NCBI GenBank assembly: GCA_014860355.1
Contig: JACZJV010000118.1
Span: 1 to 44,710 of the forward strand
Reading direction: 5' to 3'
From: Burkholderiales bacterium
GTDB lineage: Bacteria > Pseudomonadota > Gammaproteobacteria > Burkholderiales > SG8-39
DNA length: 44,710 nt
Position numbers and translations under genes: made by a program. Position 1 is the first letter of the stretch. Each line of letters opens with the position of its first letter. Below, in pieces: positions 33,268-40,035 of this stretch. Under the pieces are notes generated by a model, which was not told the origin of the DNA, searched no databases, and worked only from the letters and a program-made list of their open reading frames with translations.

Positions 33268-33681
33268 ATGCTGCATATCTCAAATAGCGTAAGCATCCCG
33301 GCACGGGAAATCGAGATCAGCGCGATTCGCGCCCAGGGGGCCGGCGGGCAGAATGTAAACAAGGTTTCCAGCGCAATACACCTGCGCTTCGATATCGCCG
33401 CATCGTCGCTCCCGGATGTATTCAAGCTGCGCCTGCTCGGCGTGCGCGACCAGCGCATCACCAAGGATGGCGTGGTCGTGATCAAGGCGCAGCAGCACCG
33501 CAGCCAGGAAATGAACCGGGAAGAGGCGCTGCAACGGCTGCAGGAACTCATCCGCAGCGTTGCCGTACCCCGGAAGAAGCGCAAGCCCACCCGGCCGACG
33601 CGCAGTTCGCAAAGAAAGCGGCTCGACAGCAAGACCAGGCGCGGCGCGGTCAAGCTGATGCGGGGCAAGGTCGTGGATTGA
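33268..33681 (+). CDS. arfB: peptidyl-tRNA hydrolase ArfB (ribosome rescue)
   Basis: A 137-residue GGQ-type hydrolase that releases nascent chains from stalled ribosomes lacking a stop codon. The motif '[20 protein letters not shown]' contains the catalytic GGQ. The C-terminus is a basic tail ([19 protein letters not shown]), as needed to occupy the empty mRNA channel. The short length and the tail separate it from RF1/RF2. The ATG at 33268 directly starts the conserved domain. Confidence 0.93.
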   Translation: MLHISNSVSIPAREIEISAIRAQGAGGQNVNKVSSAIHLRFDIAASSLPDVFKLRLLGVRDQRITKDGVVVIKAQQHRSQEMNREEALQRLQELIRSVAVPRKKRKPTRPTRSSQRKRLDSKTRRGAVKLMRGKVVD

Positions 33682-33744
33682 AACCGCGCCCGGCCGCTGC
33701 GCCGGTGCTGGCGCGCGATATTTTCGCGCTGCCGATGCCTGCGA

Positions 33745-33786
33745 TTGACGTAAATCAAAAGAGCCTCGCAGGCTTATGGGTAAATG
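33745..33786 (+). promoter_or_regulatory. FNR/ANR-type box upstream of the cytochrome c gene
   Basis: TTGACGTAAATCAA (33745-33758) matches TTGAT-N4-ATCAA at nine of ten positions. The -10 region is less clear than at the other sites: TAAATG at 33781-33786 starts 36 bases after the start of the box. The predicted start near 33793 precedes the ATG at 33852 and rules out longer starts for that gene. Confidence 0.55.
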
Positions 33787-33851
33787 GCGGATATGCCGGA
33801 ATGAAAATCGGCGGCAGCCGCGGGCTGAAGCGCTCTCAGCTAGGGGGTCGC

Positions 33852-34373
33852 ATGAGCATGGATGTACGCATACCTTTTCGTGTACCGGGTGTCCACGCCG
33901 CTGGCAGCAGGGCGGGAGTAAAACCGGTGCCGGGGTCGAACGTTCTTTTGCAGGCCGTTTGCGGCATCGGGGCCGCATGCGCTTCGGGTTTGCGGCCGCG
34001 AGTATCGACGCGGGGCAAGGCGCAGTTCGGCGCTCGCGCAGCCGCGATGCTGGGCCCGATGATTGCGTTCCTGGCCCTGGGCTTTTTCAGCTTGTCCGGC
34101 CGGGTGATGGCCGCGGACGCGGAGCGCGGAGGCTTACTCTATGGAACGCGCTGCGTAGCCTGCCACGAAGACAGCGTGCACAACCGCAATTCGCGCAAGG
34201 CCGGGTCGTACGGCGCCTTGCGCGCGCAGGTGCTGCGCTGGAGCGCGCAAGCGGGTGGCGTCTGGACCGAGGAAGAAATCGACGATGTGGCGCGCTATCT
34301 CAACGAGCGCTATTACCGCTTCCCCTGCCCGCAGATCATGTGCAAGGCAGACCAGGCCCTGATCACACGCTGA
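33852..34373 (+). CDS. c-type cytochrome (single haem)
   Basis: A 173-residue protein with one haem-binding site, C-x2-C-H at residues 101-105 ('GTRCVACHEDSVH'). The export signal is unusually far in: a hydrophobic segment 'MLGPMIAFLALGFFSLSG' (about 66-83) precedes a likely cleavage at VMA-AD. The true start may therefore be the ATG at 34047; 33852 is listed because AGGGGG lies five bases upstream. The mature domain is about 85 residues and ends in 'CPQIMCKADQ', with a Met that could be the sixth haem ligand. It is probably a periplasmic electron carrier. An FNR-type box precedes it. Confidence 0.8.
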   Translation: MSMDVRIPFRVPGVHAAGSRAGVKPVPGSNVLLQAVCGIGAACASGLRPRVSTRGKAQFGARAAAMLGPMIAFLALGFFSLSGRVMAADAERGGLLYGTRCVACHEDSVHNRNSRKAGSYGALRAQVLRWSAQAGGVWTEEEIDDVARYLNERYYRFPCPQIMCKADQALITR

Positions 34374-34474
34374 ATGCGGCGGCGCCCGCGCGCCCGGCGC
34401 GTGCATTGCGGGTGGACGTAGCTCCCGGGAAAAGCGAAAATCGACTTCGCTACAAACTATTACAGGGCACCCCA

Positions 34475-36163
34475 ATGACCCAAGTCACCGGCGGCGAGGC
34501 CTTCGTGCGCATGCTGCAGCTGCATGGCGTGAAGCATATTTTCGGCCTGTGCGGCGATACTTCGCTGCCGTTCTACGATGCGATGTACCGGCTGGAGCAC
34601 GGGATGCAACACATCCTTACCCGCGACGAGCGTTCCGCCGCCTATATGGCCGACGGCTATGCGCGCGTGTCCGGCCGCGCCGGTGTCTGCGAAGGGCCCA
34701 GCGGCGGCGGCGCGACCTACATCCTTCCGGGCATCGTCGAGGCGAACGAGTCCTCCATTCCGGTGCTGTGCTTCACCAGCGACATTTCGGTGTCGGCGCG
34801 CGGCAGGTATGCGCTCACCGAACTCGACCAGCAGGCCCTGTTCAAGCCACTGACCAAATGGAACACCGTGCTCGACGCCGCCGCCGACATACCGCGCGTC
34901 CTGCGCGGCGCGTTCAAGCAGATGAGCACGGGCCGGCCGGGCGCGGTGCACATCGGCCTTCCCTACGACGTGCAGAAGCAGTTGGTCGACGAGGCCGAGA
35001 TCTGGGGCGATGCGAGCCTGAATCAATTTCCATCGCGCCGGACCTGCGCCGATGCGGCGGCGATCGCCGAGGCCGCCAGGCTGCTCGCGCAGGCCGAGCG
35101 CCCGCTGTTCATCGTCGGCGGCGGTGTGGTGATCTCGGGCGCGGAGCAGGAACTGATCGCCTGCGCGGAGCGCCTGGGCGCGCCGGTCGCCACCACCATC
35201 AGCGGGCAGGGCAGCATCGGCGATGCCCATGCGCTCGCCCTGGGCGTGGTCGGCTCCAACGGCGGCACCCTGCCCACGCGCGCAGTAGTGCAGGCGGCTG
35301 ATCTGGTCGTATTCGTGAGCTGCCGCGCCGGCTCGGTCACGACCGAACGCTGGCGCTATCCCGCGCCGGGCAAGGTGACGGTGATCCAGCTGGACGTCGA
35401 TGCTGCGGTAATCGGCGCCAACTATCCGGTGGCGGTGGGCCTGGTGGGCGATGCGAAGCTGACGCTCGCCGCCTTGAGCGAGGAACTGCAGGCCGCCGGC
35501 GGGAATTTGCGCGGCTGGGGGCGCGAGGCGGTGGCGGCGGCGAAGCGGGAGAAATTCGCCGCGTTTCGCCTGCTCGCCGCATCGAGGGAACGCCCGATCC
35601 GGCCGGAGCGCGTGGTGGCCGAACTCAACCGCCTGCTGCCCGGTGATGCCGTCGTGGTCGCCGACCCGGGCACGCCCTGTCCGTATTTTTCCGCGTATTT
35701 CGAAAACGAGCGCACCGGGCGCCACTTCATCAGCAACCGCGCGCATGGTGCATTGGGCTATTCCATGGCCGCCGCTGCCGGCGCCTATTTCGGCCGCCCG
35801 GGCGCGAAGATCGTCGCGGTCATGGGCGATGGCAGTTTCGGTTTCTGCGTGGGGGAACTGGAGACCATCCGCCGGCTGAAAATTCCGCTCGCCATGGTGG
35901 TGATCTCGAACTCCACTTATGGCTGGATCAAGGCAGGGCAGAAAACCGGCTTCGGCGAGCGCTATTTTTCGGTCGACTTTTCGCGCACCGACCACGCCGC
36001 GGTGGCGCGCGCGTTCGGCGTCAGAAGCTACCGGGTGGAAGACCCGGAGAAGCTGGGCGAGACGCTCAAACTGGCGCTGGAGGCGAATGAACCGGTGCTG
36101 GTGGATGTGCTGTGCCAGTCGCTGGAGCAGGCGAAGGCGCCGGTGAGCGAATGGATAGCCTGA
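34475..36163 (+). CDS. ThDP-dependent enzyme, acetolactate synthase/oxalyl-CoA decarboxylase superfamily
   Basis: A 562-residue protein with full ThDP architecture: Pyr domain with the catalytic Glu in 'LTRDERSAAYMADGYARVSG', central domain ('FIVGGGVVISGAEQELIACA'), and PP domain with 'GDGSFGFCVGELETIRRLK...NSTYGW'. In the GDG-to-NN motif the last pair is Asn-Ser, a variation. It clusters with a class III CoA-transferase and a crotonase, which suggests an acyl-CoA or 2-oxoacid route; the pairing resembles oxalyl-CoA decarboxylase plus formyl-CoA transferase, but the sequence does not clearly match that enzyme. The ATG at 34475 begins the conserved domain. Confidence 0.82.
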   Translation: MTQVTGGEAFVRMLQLHGVKHIFGLCGDTSLPFYDAMYRLEHGMQHILTRDERSAAYMADGYARVSGRAGVCEGPSGGGATYILPGIVEANESSIPVLCFTSDISVSARGRYALTELDQQALFKPLTKWNTVLDAAADIPRVLRGAFKQMSTGRPGAVHIGLPYDVQKQLVDEAEIWGDASLNQFPSRRTCADAAAIAEAARLLAQAERPLFIVGGGVVISGAEQELIACAERLGAPVATTISGQGSIGDAHALALGVVGSNGGTLPTRAVVQAADLVVFVSCRAGSVTTERWRYPAPGKVTVIQLDVDAAVIGANYPVAVGLVGDAKLTLAALSEELQAAGGNLRGWGREAVAAAKREKFAAFRLLAASRERPIRPERVVAELNRLLPGDAVVVADPGTPCPYFSAYFENERTGRHFISNRAHGALGYSMAAAAGAYFGRPGAKIVAVMGDGSFGFCVGELETIRRLKIPLAMVVISNSTYGWIKAGQKTGFGERYFSVDFSRTDHAAVARAFGVRSYRVEDPEKLGETLKLALEANEPVLVDVLCQSLEQAKAPVSEWIA

Positions 36164-36280
36164 GGCGCAGGGCACAGGAGCGGGTGAAAGGCACGGAAAT
36201 GCTTGCGGTGCGCGGGCGGCGACGCGATAATCGCTAGCGCAGCATCCCCTCCACTTGCAACCGTCAACACGACCCCCACA

Positions 36281-37474
36281 ATGACCCATATTCCCGCTTC
36301 AACGGCGCTCTCGCGCTTTCGCGTCCTCGATCTGTCGCGCGTACGCGCAGGTCCGACCTGCGTCAAACAACTCGCCGATTTCGGCGCCGATGTGATCAAA
36401 ATCGAATCTCCGCCCAGCGTGGACGCGAACGAAGGCATGGGCGGACCGCGCGAAGGCCCCGATTTCCAGAACCTGCACCGCAACAAGCGCGCGATGACCC
36501 TCAATCTCAAACTGCCCGAGGGCCGCGAGGTGTTCGCCCGGCTGGCGAAGAATGCCGATGTGGTGGTGGAGAATTATCGTCCCGACGTCAAGTACCGTCT
36601 CGGCGTCGACTACGAGTCCCTCAAGGCGATAAACCCGCGCATCATCCTTGCCAGCATCTCCGGTTTCGGCCAGGACGGCCCCTACGTCGCGCGGCCGGGA
36701 TTCGATCAGATCGCGCAGGGCATGAGCGGACTGATGTCGGTCACCGGCCGGCCCGGCGAGGGTCCGATGCGCACCGGAGCGGCGATTGCCGACGTGAGCG
36801 CCGGCCTGTACGCGGCGCTGGGCATCCTGACGGCGCTGCTGGAGCGCGAGGCTTCCGGCCAGGGTCAGTGGGTGCAATCGTCGCTGTTGATGGCGGGCAT
36901 AGCGCTGCTCGACTTTCAGGCGGCGCGCTACCTGATGGACGGCGAGGTGCCGCCGCAGGTCGGCAACGACCATCCGACCAGCATGCCGACTTCGGCTTAC
37001 ACCACGTCCGACGGATACATCAATATCGGCGCGTCGGGCGGCGCCATGTGGAAGCGCCTGTGCCCGGCCGTAGGACGAGCGGACCTGCTCGAGCGCGCGG
37101 AGTTCGAAAACGGCGCCGATCGCGCCAAGAACCGCAAGGCGCTCAACGCGGAACTGAACGCGGCGCTGAGCGCAAGAACGAGCGAGGAATGGATCGCCAT
37201 CCTCAACGCGGCGGGCGTCCCCTGCGGACCGATCTACAGCATGGACCAGGTGTTCGCCGACCCGCAGGTCCAGCACATACACGCGGCGGCAAAGGTGAAG
37301 CATCCGGCCCTGGGCGAGATTCGCCTGGTCAACCAGGCGGTGGGCCTGTCGCGCACACCGGCGACGATGGCCAGTGCGACCCCGGAAATCGGCCAGCATA
37401 CGGACGAGATTCTGGCCGAGGCGGGCTACAGCGGCGCGGAAATCGCAAATTTGCGCAATGGCCAGGTCATCTGA
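36281..37474 (+). CDS. class III CoA-transferase (CaiB/BaiF family)
   Basis: A 397-residue enzyme predicted to move CoA between carboxylic acids. Family features include 'RVLDLSRVRAGPTCVKQLAD' at the N-terminus, 'FGADVIKIESPP', 'NKRAMTLNLKLPEGREVFAR', 'NYRPDVKYRLGVDYE', and the segment 'GAAIADVSAGLYAALGILTA' with the conserved Asp expected to form the acyl-enzyme anhydride. The ATG at 36281 is the natural N-terminus. It lies 117 bases after the ThDP gene and ends in a strong terminator at 37518, so the terminator marks the end of the cytochrome-ThDP-transferase group. Substrates are unknown. Confidence 0.88.
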   Translation: MTHIPASTALSRFRVLDLSRVRAGPTCVKQLADFGADVIKIESPPSVDANEGMGGPREGPDFQNLHRNKRAMTLNLKLPEGREVFARLAKNADVVVENYRPDVKYRLGVDYESLKAINPRIILASISGFGQDGPYVARPGFDQIAQGMSGLMSVTGRPGEGPMRTGAAIADVSAGLYAALGILTALLEREASGQGQWVQSSLLMAGIALLDFQAARYLMDGEVPPQVGNDHPTSMPTSAYTTSDGYINIGASGGAMWKRLCPAVGRADLLERAEFENGADRAKNRKALNAELNAALSARTSEEWIAILNAAGVPCGPIYSMDQVFADPQVQHIHAAAKVKHPALGEIRLVNQAVGLSRTPATMASATPEIGQHTDEILAEAGYSGAEIANLRNGQVI

Positions 37475-37517
37475 GGCCGGGGATCGAACGACATTTTTTC
37501 CAGCTGAAATGGCGGGG

Positions 37518-37543
37518 CGCGAGGGGAAGGATCCCCTCGTTTT
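37518..37543 (+). terminator. Rho-independent terminator after the CoA-transferase gene
   Basis: Stem CGAGGGG (37520-37526) with CCCCTCG (37533-37539), loop AAGGAT, followed by TTTT (37540-37543). It lies 45 bases after the CoA-transferase stop. The same stem appears at 27292-27311. Confidence 0.7.
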
Positions 37544-37574
37544 GCTGGAGCACAGATTCTAGAGAAGGAGCAGC

Positions 37575-38357
37575 ATGGCCGAACTGATTACACGCAAGGA
37601 AAACGCCGTCGGCTGGGTGATCTTTTCCAACCTGGCCAAGTTCAACGCGGTCTCGCAGGACATGTGGATGGCGCTGCCCGGAGCGATCGCCGCGTTCGAC
37701 GCCGATCCCGAAGTACGCCTGGTCGTAATCACCGGCGACGGCGACAAGGCGTTCATTTCCGGCGCCGACATTTCCCAGTTCGAAAAGGCACGCGACAGCG
37801 CCGAGGCCCAGGCGATCTACAACCAGGCGGTGGTCGACGCCTATGAAGCGCCGGTGAACTGCAGCAAGCCGGTAGTGGCCAAGATCCGCGGCATCTGCAT
37901 GGGTGGCGGGCTCGGGCTCGCCGCCGCCTGCGACGTGCGCATCGCCGCGGCGGACGCGGTGTTCCGCATGCCCGCGGGCCGGCTCGGGCTGGGCTATAAC
38001 TACACCGGAATCAAGCGCTTTACCCAGATCATCGGGGCAGCGAACACCTCCGACATATTCTTTTCCGCGCGCAAATTCAATGCGGCCGAAGCGCTAGGCA
38101 TGGGTTTCGTCAACCGCGTGCTGCCGGTGGCCGACCTGGACCGCGAGTTCGCGGCGTACTGCGAATTGATTGCGGAAAATGCGCCGCTCACCCTGGCTGC
38201 GGCCAAGTTCGCGATCCGCCAGACCGGAACGGACCCCGGGGCGCGTGACCTGGATACGGCTGCGCGCATGATCGAGGCGTGCTTCAACAGCGACGATTAC
38301 CGCGAAGGCCGGCGCGCCTTCATGGAAAAGCGCAAACCCGGTTTCAAGGGAAGATGA
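37575..38357 (+). CDS. crotonase-fold protein lacking both hydratase glutamates
   Basis: A 260-residue member of the enoyl-CoA hydratase/isomerase superfamily. The oxyanion-hole segments are clear ('AFISGADISQF' and 'GICMGGGLGLAAACDVRIA'). The two catalytic glutamates of true enoyl-CoA hydratase are absent: GGGLGL stands where GGG-x-E-L is usual, and 'RMPAGRLGLGYNYTG' where the 'PE' motif is usual. Hydration is therefore unlikely; another crotonase reaction (isomerase, hydrolase, decarboxylase or C-C lyase) or a binding role is possible. The ATG at 37575 is preceded by GAAGGAG. It sits just beyond the terminator of the CoA-transferase gene, so it is at least partly separately transcribed. Confidence 0.82.
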   Translation: MAELITRKENAVGWVIFSNLAKFNAVSQDMWMALPGAIAAFDADPEVRLVVITGDGDKAFISGADISQFEKARDSAEAQAIYNQAVVDAYEAPVNCSKPVVAKIRGICMGGGLGLAAACDVRIAAADAVFRMPAGRLGLGYNYTGIKRFTQIIGAANTSDIFFSARKFNAAEALGMGFVNRVLPVADLDREFAAYCELIAENAPLTLAAAKFAIRQTGTDPGARDLDTAARMIEACFNSDDYREGRRAFMEKRKPGFKGR

Positions 38358-38429
38358 TTGCGTTCTGCAGCGCCTTAATTCGCGTATGAAGACCCGCGCT
38401 GTCCCTGCCTTTAACCATGACCGCCGCGG

Positions 38430-38873
38430 CTAGCGGCAAACCAGCACCGGGATCTTGCTGTGGACCAGCACCTTGTGCGTCTCGCTGCCCAGCACCAGTG
38501 CGGACAGCCCGCGCCGGCCGTGCGAGGCCATGACGATCAGATCGCATTTCTTCTTCTTTGCTGCGTCGACGATGGCTGCAGACGGACTGTCGTTGATGGT
38601 ATGGAAAACTTCGCAGGGTACCTTTTCCACCTCGGCCTCGACCTCAATCACGGACAGGTACCTGCGCGCCTGCTTCTGTACGAATTCAGCCTGCGCCTTG
38701 GCCCCGGGTGCGCGCAGGATATAGCCGTCGCCGTAGTAGGTCGAGCTGAAGTCTGGGGCAGCATGAAAGCCCGTGATTCTGGCGCCCAGCGACTTGGCCA
38801 GCTTGACCGCCTGTTTGGCTGCCTTGGCCGAAAGCCTGGAGCCGTCGGTCGGGACGAGGATGTGCTTGAACAT
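38430..38873 (-). CDS. single-domain universal stress protein
   Basis: A 147-residue UspA-family protein. It starts 'FKHILVPTDGSRLSAKAAKQ' and holds the ATP-binding loop 'ASHGRRGLSALVLGSETHKV', so it belongs to the nucleotide-binding class. The ATG at 38873 has GAAAGGAG upstream at good spacing. An FNR-type promoter lies about 110 bases upstream on the same strand. It converges with the crotonase gene, separated by 72 bases without an obvious terminator. Confidence 0.92.
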   Translation of the reverse strand: MFKHILVPTDGSRLSAKAAKQAVKLAKSLGARITGFHAAPDFSSTYYGDGYILRAPGAKAQAEFVQKQARRYLSVIEVEAEVEKVPCEVFHTINDSPSAAIVDAAKKKKCDLIVMASHGRRGLSALVLGSETHKVLVHSKIPVLVCR

Positions 38874-38956
38874 GCTGTCTCCTTTCGCGTTGGTCGAGTC
38901 GGGCTTGCGCCCGTGCGCCCGAATGCCCGCTCTTGCGGGGGATCGACGCCTCTACC

Positions 38957-38997
38957 AGCTTAGGTCCCCGGGGCGGCCGCGGTTTGATCAAAATCAA
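38957..38997 (-). promoter_or_regulatory. FNR/ANR-type promoter of the single-domain universal stress protein gene
   Basis: Read on the minus strand, TTGATTTTGATCAA (38997-38984) is a perfect TTGAT-N4-ATCAA box. The -10-like TAAGCT (38962-38957) begins 35 bases after the start of the box. The predicted start is about 38950, giving a leader of roughly 77 bases before the ATG at 38873. Confidence 0.72.
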
Positions 38998-39045
38998 CGC
39001 GGGCGGCAATGCAGGCCGCGGGGGCAGGACGTATATCCAAAGGTC

Positions 39046-39864
39046 CTAGTCGTCGGTATTGACGCTGCGTATGGTGACGCCGCCGGACTTCTCGTCGCGG
39101 TCCAGCTTGATCAGTTTCCTTGCCTCGGCCTCGTCCAGCAGTTTGCCGAAGGAGCGAAAACCGTAGAAGGCCTCGTTGAAGCCGGGGTTGCGCCGCTTCA
39201 GCGCCTGTTTCACCATCGATCCCCAGATCTTCTCCTCCTCGCCGCGCTCGGCGATGAGCGCTTCTATGGTTTCCATGGCGATGTCCAGCGCCTCCTGCTT
39301 CTTGTCGTTTTCCTCCTGCGGCAGCGTCTTCGCCTGGGCGCCGGAACCGGCCTTGGGCGCGGCTTTCTTGCGCGACTGCTTTTTCGCCTTCTCCCGCGCC
39401 AGGTCGTCGTAGTAAATGAATTCGTCGCAGTTGGCGATCAACAGGTCGGAGGTCGAATTCTTTACGCCCACGCCTATCACCGTCTTGTTGTTCTCGCGCA
39501 GCTTGGATACCAGCGGGGAGAAATCGGAGTCGCCGCTGATGATGACGAAGGTATCCACGTGCGACTTGGTATAGCACAGGTCCAGGGCGTCAACCACCAT
39601 GCGGATGTCGGCTGAATTCTTGCCCGACTGGCGCACATGCGGAATCTCGATCAGCTCGAACGCTGCCTCATGCATGGGGGCCTTGAACTCGCGATAGCGT
39701 TCCCAGTCGCAGTAGGCCTTCTTGACCACGATGCTGCCTTTGAGCAGGAGGCGTTCGAGCACTTTGTTGATGTCGAACTTGTCGTACTTCGACTCGCGCA
39801 CCCCGAGCGCGACGTTTTCGAAATCGCAGAACAGGGCCATGTTGATGTCGGCTGCCGCGCTCAT
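39046..39864 (-). CDS. NYN-domain putative ribonuclease with C-terminal LOTUS/OST-HTH domain
   Basis: A 272-residue cytosolic protein of the LabA/DUF88 group. The NYN (PIN-like) domain (about 5-155) has its acidic catalytic set in 'LFCDFENVALG' (Asp14), 'KNSADIRMVVDALDL' and 'ISGDSDFSPLVSKLRE'. A Lys/Ala/Gln-rich linker (about 155-190) joins an OST-HTH/LOTUS domain ('LIAERGEEEKIWGSMVKQAL' to 'YGFRSFGKLLDEAEARKLI'), which in related proteins binds RNA. Predicted activity is Mg-dependent RNA cleavage; the RNA target is unknown. It lies upstream of the stress protein gene on the same strand, with the FNR-type site between them. Confidence 0.87.
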   Translation of the reverse strand: MSAAADINMALFCDFENVALGVRESKYDKFDINKVLERLLLKGSIVVKKAYCDWERYREFKAPMHEAAFELIEIPHVRQSGKNSADIRMVVDALDLCYTKSHVDTFVIISGDSDFSPLVSKLRENNKTVIGVGVKNSTSDLLIANCDEFIYYDDLAREKAKKQSRKKAAPKAGSGAQAKTLPQEENDKKQEALDIAMETIEALIAERGEEEKIWGSMVKQALKRRNPGFNEAFYGFRSFGKLLDEAEARKLIKLDRDEKSGGVTIRSVNTDD

Positions 39865-40035
39865 GATGGTGATCTCCAGTAATCAAAGCCTATGCGAAAC
39901 GGGACGATGCGCGGGCCCGGCGGGCCGGGGCGCGGCGAGCGCATCGACCGCCCCCGCGGCGAATTGTGCATCGGAATCGACATCATGCTAACGCGAAATC
40001 GGCGCCGGTGGCCAATTCCGGCGCGGGCTGCAGAC

